Source of the DNA: UBA6144 sp964399165
Lineage (GTDB): Bacteria > Bdellovibrionota > Bacteriovoracia > Bacteriovoracales > Bacteriovoracaceae
DNA length: 64,000 bases
Reading direction: 5' to 3'
Assembly: GCA_964399165.1 (NCBI GenBank)
Contig: CAYNPO010000019.1
Location: 3,389 to 67,388, forward strand
Below the pieces are notes generated by a model. The model saw only the letters and a list, made by a program, of their open reading frames with translations, made no database searches and had not been told where the DNA came from. This document shows, one piece after another, positions 25,220 through 33,924 of the stretch. Made by a program: the position numbers and the translations under genes. Within the stretch, counting starts at the first letter, position 1. The number at the start of each line of letters is the position of its first letter.

Positions 25220-27067
25220 ATGACGAATTTCGACATCATCGTTGTAGGTGGGGGACATGCTGGCCTTGAAGCCGCATGGATCGCCGCGCAGTTCGATTTG
25301 CGTGTTGGCCTTCTCACGCTACCCGAAGTGGGTTTGGGTTCTGCTCCGTGCAATCCTTCGGTGGGTGGAGTGGGGAAGGGTCAGGTCGTTCGAGAGTTGG
25401 ATGCCCTCGGTGGATTGATGGGAATCCTCGCTGACCGTGCAGGGATTCAATTTCGGACCCTCAACGAGTCTAAGGGTCTCGCAGTTCAGTCGACGCGTGT
25501 TCAAATCGATAAGGACCGCTATTCCGCGGAAGCAGAAAGAGTCATTGCCGAGACTCCGCAGATTACCGTTCTGCGCTTCAAGCTGCGTCGATTGACCCGC
25601 ATTTCAGAGGGCTTTAGGCTCGAGGCGGGAGATCTCGTCTTCACCGCGAAAAAGGTCGTGATGACTGTTGGGACTTTCCTCAACGGGAAGCTCCATATGG
25701 GGCCGCAGCAGTCCTCGGGGGGGCGAATTGGGGTGGAGGCTTCCTCATCTCTAGCGGACGTTTTCCAAGAGATCAAAACGCGGCCGGTGCGTTTCAAGAC
25801 GGGAACCCCGCCCCGGATCCTCCGCAGCAGCATCGATTTCTCCAAGATGGAAGAGCAACCCTCCGATCCGCAAACGCGGAACTTTCACTGCCTTCACCAG
25901 CCCCAGAAGCGCTATTTGCCCCAGGTGGCTTGCTATCTGACACATACGAACCAAAGAACCCTCGAAATCATACGCAGTAACCGCGATCTCTCCCCTCTCT
26001 ACAATGGGCAGATCCAGGGGACTGGCGCCCGCTACTGCCCCTCTATCGAGGACAAGGCTTACAGGTATCCTGATCGTCACTCACACCACGTCTTTGTTGA
26101 GCCAGAAGGGCTTGAGTTGGACACCTTCTACCCGAGTGGCATCAGTTCAAGCCTTCCCGTTGAGGTGCAAGAGCAGTTTGTCCGCACTATCCCGGGTTTA
26201 GAGTCCTGTGAGATCAAGGTGCCGGGTTATGCCGTTGAATATGACGTAGTGGATACGACTGAGCTCTCTTTGGGGCTGGAATATCGGGCAGTGCCAGGTC
26301 TTTTCTTCGCAGGTCAGGTCAATGGCACCTCTGGTTACGAAGAAGCTGCCGGGCAGGGCTGGGTGGCAGGCGCTAATGCTGCCCTTTCGCTCTTGGGTCG
26401 CCCTGGTGTCTGGCTTTCTCGTCACGACTCCTACATTGGCGTCATGATCGAGGACCTAGTAGGGAATACCCGGGATGAGCCCTACCGCCTGTTCACTGCC
26501 CGATCTGAGAACCGCCTGTATATTCGGGAGGACAACTCTTGTTTGCGGATGGCACCTTACCGCCAGCAGCTACTCGTTCGGCGCGAGCTGGACTCTTACC
26601 TGGAGCTCTTTGAGACCCAATCTCGGGTTCTTTCAACGCTTTGTGATGATTTTCATTTACCGGAGGATTCGCCGCTCCTGGAGCGGTTTTCCAGAGGCGA
26701 GACCCAGCGCTTGCAGCGTCGCATCTCCCTGGCCGAGCTCCTGAAGCAAGCCTGGCTGGATCCTGTTCGCACTTTGGAAGAGGTCTTGGCCGTTCACCAA
26801 CTGGAGTTTTACCCGGACATCGTCAGAACGGTCGCTATCGAGAAAAAGTATGAGGGCTACATAAAGCGCTTCGACGAGCAATTCGAGAAAGTGCGCCAAA
26901 TGGATGGCCTCCGCGTCGACTGGGAAGCCATCACAGGTTCGCAAAACGTCTCTTTTGAGTGTCGTCAGCGAATCGCTAAGGTTCGTCCTGAGACTTTTGG
27001 GCAATTGAAGCGCATTGAAGGCATTCGTCCCGCCACTCTAGCTGTCGTGGCTTCCCGGGCCCTGTAA
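25220..27067 (+). CDS. mnmG: tRNA uridine-5-carboxymethylaminomethyl modification enzyme MnmG
   Basis: MnmG is the FAD- and NADH-dependent partner of MnmE in wobble-uridine modification. From the ATG at 25220 it is 615 residues. The N-terminus has the FAD site GGGHAGLEAAW, then CNPSVGGVGKG, and later YCPSIEDK and GTSGYEEAAGQG. The frame is open further upstream through the parS palindrome, but the extra residues are not MnmG-like. The stop shares a base with rsmG. There is no separate ribosome-binding site other than the parS arm. Confidence 0.96.
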   Translation: MTNFDIIVVGGGHAGLEAAWIAAQFDLRVGLLTLPEVGLGSAPCNPSVGGVGKGQVVRELDALGGLMGILADRAGIQFRTLNESKGLAVQSTRVQIDKDRYSAEAERVIAETPQITVLRFKLRRLTRISEGFRLEAGDLVFTAKKVVMTVGTFLNGKLHMGPQQSSGGRIGVEASSSLADVFQEIKTRPVRFKTGTPPRILRSSIDFSKMEEQPSDPQTRNFHCLHQPQKRYLPQVACYLTHTNQRTLEIIRSNRDLSPLYNGQIQGTGARYCPSIEDKAYRYPDRHSHHVFVEPEGLELDTFYPSGISSSLPVEVQEQFVRTIPGLESCEIKVPGYAVEYDVVDTTELSLGLEYRAVPGLFFAGQVNGTSGYEEAAGQGWVAGANAALSLLGRPGVWLSRHDSYIGVMIEDLVGNTRDEPYRLFTARSENRLYIREDNSCLRMAPYRQQLLVRRELDSYLELFETQSRVLSTLCDDFHLPEDSPLLERFSRGETQRLQRRISLAELLKQAWLDPVRTLEEVLAVHQLEFYPDIVRTVAIEKKYEGYIKRFDEQFEKVRQMDGLRVDWEAITGSQNVSFECRQRIAKVRPETFGQLKRIEGIRPATLAVVASRAL

Positions 27068-27705
27068 TGTTGGACTTCTCCTACCGCTACTTGCACCTTC
27101 TTAAAACCAAGTTCGCAGGTCTGAACCTCACTCGGATCTTGGGCGAGCAGGAATTTTACGAAAAACAGGTTCTCGACTCCATTTTACCTTACGAGCAGTG
27201 CCCTGAATTTAGATCCCTGCTCGATCAAAGGGGGTTGATGGTTGATATTGGCTTTGGAGGCGGCTTTCCATTGCTACCTATGGCATTTCACTGCCCCCAG
27301 CACCGGTTTGTAGGACTAGAGTCCCGGTCAAAAAAAGTAGATGCCGTCCGCGAGCTGGCAGCAGAGCTAAAATTACCCAACGTGAAGGTCTTCCATTTGC
27401 GGGCAGAAGAATTCGAGATCGATAAGGCCTGTGTAGTGACCTTTAAAGCCGTGGGCACAGTGATGGATTATTTGCCTGCGCTTACCATAACGGCATCTAC
27501 GGATGTTTTCTTCTATAAGGGCCCTTCATACGCTGAGAAAGAGCAGCCTGAATTTGAAAGGAAGCTCGCGGACTTATGGGAATTAACGCTCAACAAAAAA
27601 CTCGATGTGCCTGGCACTGAAGAGCGCCGCCTGGTTGGCTTTCGACTTCGAAATGTTCCACGTGGAACAACCAAAAACCTTGTCAAACTCAGCCGATCTC
27701 TCTAA
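27067..27705 (+). CDS. rsmG: 16S rRNA (guanine527-N7)-methyltransferase RsmG
   Basis: RsmG (GidB) methylates N7 of G527 in 16S rRNA using S-adenosylmethionine. The 212-residue protein has the Rossmann motif VDIGFGGGFPLLPMA at about 58-72 and the acidic second motif FVGLESRSKKVDAV. The conserved VTFKAVG corresponds to the usual V(S/T)RA motif but has Lys for Arg. Its ATG overlaps the mnmG stop by one base. The codons for NVPRGTT near the C-terminus are set by an embedded parS site. Confidence 0.9.
   Translation: MLDFSYRYLHLLKTKFAGLNLTRILGEQEFYEKQVLDSILPYEQCPEFRSLLDQRGLMVDIGFGGGFPLLPMAFHCPQHRFVGLESRSKKVDAVRELAAELKLPNVKVFHLRAEEFEIDKACVVTFKAVGTVMDYLPALTITASTDVFFYKGPSYAEKEQPEFERKLADLWELTLNKKLDVPGTEERRLVGFRLRNVPRGTTKNLVKLSRSL
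27654..27669. promoter_or_regulatory. parS: parS centromere site 2 (inside rsmG)
   Basis: A second perfect TGTTCCACGTGGAACA lies within the rsmG coding sequence, 76 bp upstream of the parA start at 27745. Two identical 16-bp palindromes 2.45 kb apart next to parAB would be very unlikely by chance. ParB spreading from this copy could cover the parAB promoter. Confidence 0.95.
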
Positions 27706-27744
27706 CAATTGAACCCACGTTTTCTTTCGGATGTGGAGCTTCAA

Positions 27745-28614
27745 ATGGCTAAAATTATTGCGATCGCCAACCAAAAAGGCGGCGTCGGCAAAACCACTAC
27801 GGCCATCAACCTCAGCGCATGCCTCGCCGCAGCAGAAAGAAAGACGCTGCTGATCGATCTAGATCCCCAGGGCAACGCCAGCATCGGGCTGGGCCTAGAA
27901 AAAGACAAATTTGCTCAACTAAATATCTACCACGCTTTGATCGGCGAAGAGTCGATCGAAAACTGCCTCTATAGGACCGAGCTGCCGGGCCTCGACATCT
28001 GTCCCTCCGACAACAACCTCATTGGCGCTGAAATCGAACTGGTGAGCGCCTTCGCCCGGGAAGCCAAGCTCAAGTCCGCGCTTGAGCCGCTGATGGATAA
28101 GTACGACTACATTATCATCGACTGCGCTCCTTCCCTGAATTTGCTCACGGTGAACGCCCTGAACGCCGCCCACTCTTTCCTGGTGCCCATGCAGACTGAG
28201 TTTCTGGCGATGGAAGGCCTCTCTCAGCTGTTGAATACCGTGCGCCTAATCCGCGCCAGCCTCAACCCCGGCTTGCAGCTCGAGGGCATCCTGCTCACCA
28301 TGTACGATTCGCGCAATAACCTCTCCAAGCTGGTTGCACAGGACCTGATGAACCACTTCAAAGACGACATTATGAAGTCGATCATCCCCCGCAACGTGAA
28401 GCTGTCGGAGTGCCCCTCCCATGGCAAACCCATCATCCTGTACGACATCGCCTCCAAGGGCAGCGAGGCTTATCTGTCGCTCGCCAAAGAGGTGATCCTG
28501 AAAACAGAGGGCCCAAAAACCCTGGGGGGTGTCGCGGAAGCCGCTCCCAAAGCCCCATCACGCGAACTGCCGCCCGCCATCCCGTCTTTTGACGATTACG
28601 AGATCCAACGATGA
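27745..28614 (+). CDS. parA: Chromosome-partitioning ATPase ParA
   Basis: ParA is the Walker-type ATPase that moves ParB-parS complexes. I start it at the ATG at 27745 (MAKIIAIANQKGGVGKTTT), which has GGAG eight bases upstream. The deviant Walker A is KGGVGKTT (11-18), with LLIDLDPQGNAS and IIIDCAPSLN after it. At 289 residues without a long N-terminal DNA-binding domain it is a chromosomal (Soj-type) ParA. A Pro/Ala-rich tail of about 30 residues follows the ATPase core. The stop overlaps an ATG in the parB frame. Confidence 0.96.
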   Translation: MAKIIAIANQKGGVGKTTTAINLSACLAAAERKTLLIDLDPQGNASIGLGLEKDKFAQLNIYHALIGEESIENCLYRTELPGLDICPSDNNLIGAEIELVSAFAREAKLKSALEPLMDKYDYIIIDCAPSLNLLTVNALNAAHSFLVPMQTEFLAMEGLSQLLNTVRLIRASLNPGLQLEGILLTMYDSRNNLSKLVAQDLMNHFKDDIMKSIIPRNVKLSECPSHGKPIILYDIASKGSEAYLSLAKEVILKTEGPKTLGGVAEAAPKAPSRELPPAIPSFDDYEIQR

Positions 28615-28625
28615 GAGGAGACAGC

Positions 28626-29528
28626 ATGAAACAGAAGCCGCAACTTGGAAAAGGCATGGCCGCTCTCCTCGGGGGCATCCCCGCCGCTCAGCCGGAATCG
28701 TTGGCCCGTCCAACCGACGCTCGTGCCGAGAAAGCCGTGGGCGAAAGCCAGCCGCTTATGGTGCCGCTGGAAAACGTAATCCCCAATCGCGGGCAGCCCC
28801 GCAAGATCTTTAAGGAGAAAGAACTGGTGGAGCTCTCCGAGTCCATCAAAGAGAACGGCATCATCCAGCCGATCCTGGTGAGTGAGTCGGGTGACGGCCG
28901 CTTCGAACTGATCGCCGGCGAGCGCCGCCTGCGCGCCGCCAAGTTGGCAGGCTTAGAGCGCGTGCCTGTGCTGGTCAAGCGTGCGACTAAGAAAGACGGC
29001 ATGGTCATGGCCATCATCGAGAACGTGCAACGTTCCGACCTGAACTGCGTGGAGGAGGGCCTCGCCTACTTTCAGCTGATGAACGAATTCGGCTTGACCC
29101 AGGAAGAGGTTTCGAAAAAAGTCGGCAAAGAGCGCTCCACCGTCGCCAACTTCCTGCGCATCCTAAAGCTGCCCAAAGACGTGATCATCCTCCTCAACAA
29201 GGAGCAGCTCAGCTTCGGCCACGCTAAAGTCCTGGTGGGCCTCTCCGACGACGAGCTTGTGAAGCGCCTCGCCAATGAAGCGGTAACCAAGGCCCTGTCC
29301 GTGCGCGAACTCGAAGAACTCGCCAAGAAGAGCCGCGTGCCCGCTAGGCCGGCGAAGGATGGTCGCCCGTTCGTAGGCGAGCGTTACGCTCAGCTTCGTG
29401 AGCGCTTGGAGAAAAAGACCGGCTTTCACTTCGGCCTGAAAACCGGGAAAAACGGCTCGGGTTCGATTACAATTAAATTCAGCAACGAAGCGGAATTCAA
29501 CGACATTTACAGCTATCTGCTGAAGTAA
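28626..29528 (+). CDS. parB: Chromosome-partitioning protein ParB
   Basis: ParB binds parS and slides along DNA as a CTP-dependent clamp. I prefer the ATG at 28626, five bases after AGAGGAG; an ATG at 28611 overlapping parA would add five residues. The 300-residue protein has the N-terminal peptide KPQLGKGMAALLGG that stimulates ParA. The CTP-binding motifs are GERRLRA and ENVQRSDLN. The helix-turn-helix segment is LTQEEVSKKVGKERSTVANFLR, and a C-terminal dimer domain follows. Both likely target sites are in the window. Confidence 0.96.
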   Translation: MKQKPQLGKGMAALLGGIPAAQPESLARPTDARAEKAVGESQPLMVPLENVIPNRGQPRKIFKEKELVELSESIKENGIIQPILVSESGDGRFELIAGERRLRAAKLAGLERVPVLVKRATKKDGMVMAIIENVQRSDLNCVEEGLAYFQLMNEFGLTQEEVSKKVGKERSTVANFLRILKLPKDVIILLNKEQLSFGHAKVLVGLSDDELVKRLANEAVTKALSVRELEELAKKSRVPARPAKDGRPFVGERYAQLRERLEKKTGFHFGLKTGKNGSGSITIKFSNEAEFNDIYSYLLK

Positions 29529-29535
29529 GGACATC

Positions 29536-29871
29536 GTGGCGAAGCGGAACGAAATTTGCGCCATCATCGAAGAAGGCTGCAAGTTTGAAGGCAACCTCTC
29601 CTTCAGTGGCGTGGTGCGTATCGCGGGCGTGGTGTCCGGTTCCGTCTTCTCTAACGATACTCTGATCATTTCGGAAGGCGCGGTAATCAACGCCGACATC
29701 AACGCTAACGTCGTAATTATCTCGGGTTCCGTGAAGGGCAACGTAAAGGCGTCTTCCCGTGTGGAGATTCGACGCCCAGCGCGCTTCGAAGGGACAGTGT
29801 TTTCACCATCCCTCATCGTGGAGGAAGGAGTGATCTTCCACGGCGTAACGAAGATGAAAGAGAAAAAATAA
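29536..29871 (+). CDS. Bactofilin
   Basis: Bactofilins polymerise into filaments that act in cell shape, stalk or chromosome-end organisation. The 111-residue protein is nearly all a right-handed beta-helix of short repeats (EGNLSFSGVVRIAGVVSGSVFSND, then VVIISGSVKGNVKASSRVEI), with short polar tails, the standard domain layout. It starts with GTG at 29536, 7 bp behind parB. In Myxococcus and others bactofilins scaffold the ParABS machinery, so this pairing suggests a link to origin positioning (inference). Confidence 0.9.
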   Translation: MAKRNEICAIIEEGCKFEGNLSFSGVVRIAGVVSGSVFSNDTLIISEGAVINADINANVVIISGSVKGNVKASSRVEIRRPARFEGTVFSPSLIVEEGVIFHGVTKMKEKK

Positions 29872-29876
29872 CGCCC

Positions 29877-29908
29877 TTGACGTAACTGCCCCCCCCCGTC
29901 TATTTAAT
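29877..29908 (+). promoter_or_regulatory. Candidate promoter of the F1 atp operon with a C9 spacer tract
   Basis: TTGACG (29877-29882) matches the -35 consensus at five of six positions. TTTAAT (29903-29908) matches the -10 at five of six but leaves a 20-bp spacer; the overlapping TATTTA (29901-29906) would give 18 bp. A run of nine C (29889-29897) lies inside the spacer. The AT-rich 45 bp that follow lead to the first atp start at 29943. Promoter assignment is by pattern only. Confidence 0.5.
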
Positions 29909-29942
29909 TACAGCTAATTATCTAACCATCGGGACCCTTTTC

Positions 29943-30386
29943 ATGGACACCGTCAAGGCTATCTTCGCCCAGTTGGGTGTGGACTCCTCCCTGCTCCCGC
30001 AATTCATCCTCGTCTTTCTCCTTTTCCTCATCGCAAAGTTCCTGTTCCTCAACCACCTTCAGTTCGTGCTCGAAAACCGTGAAGAGAAGACGGTGAAACT
30101 TGAGGGCCATGCCGACGAAGCGCTGGAAAAAGTCAGCCGCCTGTCCCGCGAGTACAAGGCTCGCATTGACCAGGCCAACAAAGACGCTCTCAAGACTCTT
30201 GCGACCAAGAAAGCCGAGATCCAGAACCGCCACGCCGAACAGCTGAAGAAAACCGAAAAGGAAATAAGCCAGTTCGTGGAGGAATCCCGCCAGCAAGCCA
30301 TGGCCGAAATCCAGGCGAGTCGTGCGCGTTTTCTTGCCGAAACGGATTCCTTGGCCAACGACCTCGTCAAAAAAATCGTGAGCTGA
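29943..30386 (+). CDS. atpF': ATP synthase F0 subunit b'
   Basis: First gene of the F1/stalk operon. The 147-residue protein has one N-terminal membrane helix (about residues 18-38, LLPQFILVFLLFLIAKFLFL) and then a long charged coiled coil, as in b-type stator subunits. A second b-type gene follows at once, so the stator is a b/b' heterodimer, as in photosynthetic bacteria and several proteobacterial lines. Which of the two is b and which b' is a matter of convention. Confidence 0.85.
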   Translation: MDTVKAIFAQLGVDSSLLPQFILVFLLFLIAKFLFLNHLQFVLENREEKTVKLEGHADEALEKVSRLSREYKARIDQANKDALKTLATKKAEIQNRHAEQLKKTEKEISQFVEESRQQAMAEIQASRARFLAETDSLANDLVKKIVS

Positions 30387-30393
30387 GGCGCCC

Positions 30394-30939
30394 ATGCAAC
30401 AGATCCTTGCAACCACCGTCATCTTCCTCATCACCGGCGACGTCCATGCCGCGGGCAATGGGGGCCACCACGGCCACCTCTCCGACCTCATCGCCCCCCT
30501 GGTTAACGTCGTAGTCCTAGGCGCTTTCCTCGTCTGGAAACTCAAGGGTCCCCTCTCCGCCCACTTCACGAAGCAGGCTGAGGAAGTAACTAATACCCTC
30601 GAGCGCGCCAGCCTGAAATCCAAAGAAGCCGAGGTCATGCTCGCGGCCCAGGAAAAGAAAATCGCCAACCTCGACAATGAGGTGAAGGAGATCCTCCGCG
30701 GCAGCGAGAATGAGGTCCGCAACTTCGAGAAACAAGCCGCTCGCGAAGCGGAAGAGAAAACCTTCAAGCTTAAGACCGACGCCACCGCCAAGATCGAAGC
30801 CGAGCGCAAGGCCATGAAGGGCGAGCTCCACGCTGCCCTTCTGGACGAGGTCGTCGCCAAGGCCAAGACTACCATACGTGGCAACAAGGACTACCAGTCC
30901 CGCGCTTCAGCCCGCATGCTCGGGGAGATCGCACAATGA
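30394..30939 (+). CDS. atpF: ATP synthase F0 subunit b
   Basis: A 181-residue stator subunit with a hydrophobic N-terminal segment that looks like a signal sequence (ending DVHA). A short His/Gly-rich stretch (GNGGHHGH) follows, then the membrane helix (LSDLIAPLVNVVVLGAFLVW) and a long Lys/Glu/Ala coiled coil. The signal-like leader before the anchor is known in delta-proteobacterial b subunits. The stop overlaps the atpH start by four bases. Confidence 0.88.
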   Translation: MQQILATTVIFLITGDVHAAGNGGHHGHLSDLIAPLVNVVVLGAFLVWKLKGPLSAHFTKQAEEVTNTLERASLKSKEAEVMLAAQEKKIANLDNEVKEILRGSENEVRNFEKQAAREAEEKTFKLKTDATAKIEAERKAMKGELHAALLDEVVAKAKTTIRGNKDYQSRASARMLGEIAQ

Positions 30940-31475
30940 AAGAGCAACAAGTCGCCAAGGCATACGCCCGCTCCATCCTCGAACTCGGGGAGGACAAGGG
31001 CACCAAGATAGTGGACGAGATGGTCCGCCTCACGGAAACCATCAACGCCTCTGGCGCACTGGAAAACGTCCTTTTCATGGACGTGTTCACCATCGACGAG
31101 AAGAAAGCCGTCTTCGGAGACATCGCCGCAAAGATTGGTCTTTCCCCCCTGCTCCAGCACGCCGTTTTCTTCCTCATCGAGGAGAAGCGCGCCGGTCTTC
31201 TTCCCTTGATCATCAAGGAGGCCGTAGTGCTGGACGATGACCGCCGGGGTTTTCTCCGCGGGGTGGTCGAGGGCGCCGAAGCCCATGCAGATCCCAAGGT
31301 GGTAGAGCAGATCAAGGCTTTCCTCAAGAAGCGTTTGGGTCGCGAGCCGCAGCTGAGCTACTCCCAGAACGCCAACATCAGCGCCGGTTACCGCGTCACC
31401 GTGGATGACCTCCAGCTGGACGCCTCCCTGGATAACCAACTCGAACAATTCAAGAAATCCGTAATCAGCGAATAA
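30936..31475 (+). CDS. atpH: ATP synthase F1 subunit delta
   Basis: Delta joins the F1 head to the peripheral b/b' stalk. The 179-residue protein has the family start (VAKAYARSILELGEDKG) and a helical N-terminal domain. The C-terminal strand region (LSYSQNANISAGYRVTVDDLQLDASLDNQLEQFK) matches the usual (G)G(x)xxxIGDxxxDxSxxxxLxxL pattern. Gene order, start overlap with atpF and normal length support it. Confidence 0.92.
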   Translation: MKEQQVAKAYARSILELGEDKGTKIVDEMVRLTETINASGALENVLFMDVFTIDEKKAVFGDIAAKIGLSPLLQHAVFFLIEEKRAGLLPLIIKEAVVLDDDRRGFLRGVVEGAEAHADPKVVEQIKAFLKKRLGREPQLSYSQNANISAGYRVTVDDLQLDASLDNQLEQFKKSVISE

Positions 31476-31493
31476 CTGAAGAGAGGAAACGCC

Positions 31494-33008
31494 ATGACCA
31501 CCGCCATCCGTCCGGAAGAAATCACGGGAATCATCAAGGACCGCATCGCGAACTTCGAGTCGCGCCTGCAGATGAACGAGATCGGGACCGTCCTCACCAT
31601 CGGTGACGGCGTGGCCCGCGTTTTTGGCCTCAAGAACGTCCTCTCAGGCGAGCTGGTCGAGTTTGACTCCGGCGTGAAGGGCATGGTTCTCAACCTCGAG
31701 ACCAACAACGTTGGTATCGCAGTGTTGGGTGACGATTCCGGCGTGAAGGAAGGCTCCACCGTAAAGCGCACTGAGAAGATCGTGCAAGTGCCCGTGGGTG
31801 ACGCCCTCCTGGGCCGCGTGGTCAACGCCATCGGCGAGGCTATCGACGGCAATGGGGACATCCAGTCTAAGGATTTCCGCAACGTGGAGATTAAAGCTCC
31901 CGGGATCATCGGCAGGAAATCCGTGCACGAGCCCCTGCAGACCGGTCTCAAGGCGATCGACTCCATGATCCCTATCGGTCGCGGTCAGCGCGAGCTGATT
32001 ATCGGCGACCGTAAAACCGGCAAGACCGCTGTGGCCGTGGACACCATCATCAACCAGAAAGGCAAAGGCGTAGTTTGCATCTACGTAGCTGTGGGCCAGA
32101 AGCAGTCCACCGTCCGCCAGGTTTACCAGAAACTGATGGAAGCCGGGGCCATGGAGTACACCATCATCGTGTCTGCCACCGCCTCCGCCTCTGCGCCACT
32201 CCAATTCCTCGCTCCCTACACTGGCTGCACCATGGGCGAGTACTACCGCGACTCCGGCAGGCACGCCCTTGTGGTCTATGATGACTTGACCAAGCAAGCC
32301 CAGGCTTACCGCCAGATGTCTCTCCTACTCCGCCGCCCTCCGGGCCGCGAAGCCTTCCCCGGCGACGTGTTCTACATTCACTCACGCCTACTCGAGCGCG
32401 CAGCCAAGATGAGCGACGCCTTGGGAGCGGGCTCGCTCACGGCCCTTCCCGTAATTGAAACTCAGGAAGGCGACGTGTCCGCATACATCCCCACCAACGT
32501 GATCTCCATCACTGACGGCCAGATCTACCTGGAAACCGACCTGTTCAATTCCGGCGTACGCCCGGCGGTGAACGTGGGCCTCTCTGTTTCCCGCGTGGGC
32601 GGTGCCGCCCAGACCAAAGCAATGAAGAAAGTAGCCGGCACCCTGCGCCTCGACCTTGCCCAATACCGCGAGCTTGCGGCTTTCGCCCAATTCGGCTCCG
32701 ACCTGGATGAAGCAACCCAGCGCCAGCTCAACCGCGGTTCGCGCTTGGTGGAGCTGCTGAAGCAGGGCCAGTACGCACCCATGGATGTGATAGACCAAGT
32801 TGTAGTGATCTTCGGCGCCATTAAGGGCCTTTACGATGCCGTCCCCGTGAACCGCATCCAGTCCCTGGAAAAAGACCTGCTCGATTTCTTGACCAGCCGT
32901 CATGCCGACCTCATGGCAAACCTGCGCTCTGAGAAAGCAATCTCCGCCGAAGCGGAAGGCAAGCTGACCGAAGCCATTAAGGGCTTCGTTGCCAACTACA
33001 AACATTGA
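31494..33008 (+). CDS. atpA: ATP synthase F1 subunit alpha
   Basis: Alpha forms the non-catalytic nucleotide sites of F1. At 504 residues it is full length. The P-loop is GDRKTGKTA at about 171-179. The alpha signature PAVNVGLSVSRVGGAAQ and the arginine-finger region are intact, and the N-terminal helix (EITGIIKDRIANFESR) is the part that contacts delta. A GAGAGGAAA ribosome-binding site precedes the ATG. Confidence 0.97.
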   Translation: MTTAIRPEEITGIIKDRIANFESRLQMNEIGTVLTIGDGVARVFGLKNVLSGELVEFDSGVKGMVLNLETNNVGIAVLGDDSGVKEGSTVKRTEKIVQVPVGDALLGRVVNAIGEAIDGNGDIQSKDFRNVEIKAPGIIGRKSVHEPLQTGLKAIDSMIPIGRGQRELIIGDRKTGKTAVAVDTIINQKGKGVVCIYVAVGQKQSTVRQVYQKLMEAGAMEYTIIVSATASASAPLQFLAPYTGCTMGEYYRDSGRHALVVYDDLTKQAQAYRQMSLLLRRPPGREAFPGDVFYIHSRLLERAAKMSDALGAGSLTALPVIETQEGDVSAYIPTNVISITDGQIYLETDLFNSGVRPAVNVGLSVSRVGGAAQTKAMKKVAGTLRLDLAQYRELAAFAQFGSDLDEATQRQLNRGSRLVELLKQGQYAPMDVIDQVVVIFGAIKGLYDAVPVNRIQSLEKDLLDFLTSRHADLMANLRSEKAISAEAEGKLTEAIKGFVANYKH

Positions 33009-33040
33009 GCGCCTAAGACCTAAGAAGGGACGAGCCAACC

Positions 33041-33913
33041 ATGGCCAACATCAAGGACCTTAAAAAGCGGATCAAAAGTACCAAGGGTACTTTTAAGATC
33101 ACCAAGGCAATGAAGCTGGTGTCCGCGGCGAAGCTCAATAAAGCCCAGCAGCGGATTGTGGGCATGCGCCCATATGCTACTGAGCTCGAGCAGACCGTCC
33201 GCACTGTATCCGCGCTGAACCGCGAGTACACCTCCATGTACTTCAAGGAAAACCCTGAAAACCGCCAGTCCATCGTGCTGGTGCTTAGCTCGGACAAGGG
33301 TTTATGCGGCGGTTACAATTCTGCAATCGTGAAGGCTGTCCGCCGCATGATGAAAGAGAAGACTGGCGAGCAATTCAAGTTCCTCTTCATCGGCAAGAAA
33401 GCCCGGGACCTGGTCCAGAAGGAAGTGAACGCCGGCAAGACGTTCACTTTCGCCAAGGCAGACCCCACATTCGAGGAGGTGCGCAAGGTAGCCGCTGAGC
33501 TGTCCGAGATGTTCACCTCCGGAGAGGTGGGCAAGGTCTACGTCCTCTACAACTCCTTCATTTCTGCCATTGCCTTCGACACCAAGTTCAAGCAGCTGCT
33601 TCCCTTGGTGGTCACGGAGGAGGAGAAGGAAATCCTCCGCGGCAAGTTCCCGTACGATTATAAATACGAGCCTTCAGCCGGAAGCATTCTGGACACCCTG
33701 GTTCCCGAGGTTTTTGTGACCTCCGTTTACACCAGCATCCTGGACGCCATTGCCTCCGAGCACGGCGCTCGAATGAGCGCCATGGAGAGCGCCTCCAAAA
33801 ACTGCAAAGACATGATCCGCAAACTGTCCTTGAAAATGAACAAACTGCGCCAGGCCAAGATCACGACCGAGCTCGCGGAAGTCGTGTCCGGGGCTGAATC
33901 GCTGAACGGATAA
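33041..33913 (+). CDS. atpG: ATP synthase F1 subunit gamma
   Basis: Gamma is the rotating central shaft. The 290-residue protein starts MANIKDLKKRIKSTKGTFKITKAMKLVSAAKLNKA. It contains SSDKGLCGGYN and ends with a long helix (RMSAMESASKNCKDMIRKLSLKMNKLRQAKITTELAEVVSGAESL), both typical of gamma. It lies between alpha and beta as usual. Confidence 0.96.
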   Translation: MANIKDLKKRIKSTKGTFKITKAMKLVSAAKLNKAQQRIVGMRPYATELEQTVRTVSALNREYTSMYFKENPENRQSIVLVLSSDKGLCGGYNSAIVKAVRRMMKEKTGEQFKFLFIGKKARDLVQKEVNAGKTFTFAKADPTFEEVRKVAAELSEMFTSGEVGKVYVLYNSFISAIAFDTKFKQLLPLVVTEEEKEILRGKFPYDYKYEPSAGSILDTLVPEVFVTSVYTSILDAIASEHGARMSAMESASKNCKDMIRKLSLKMNKLRQAKITTELAEVVSGAESLNG

Positions 33914-33924
33914 TAGGAGTCCTG

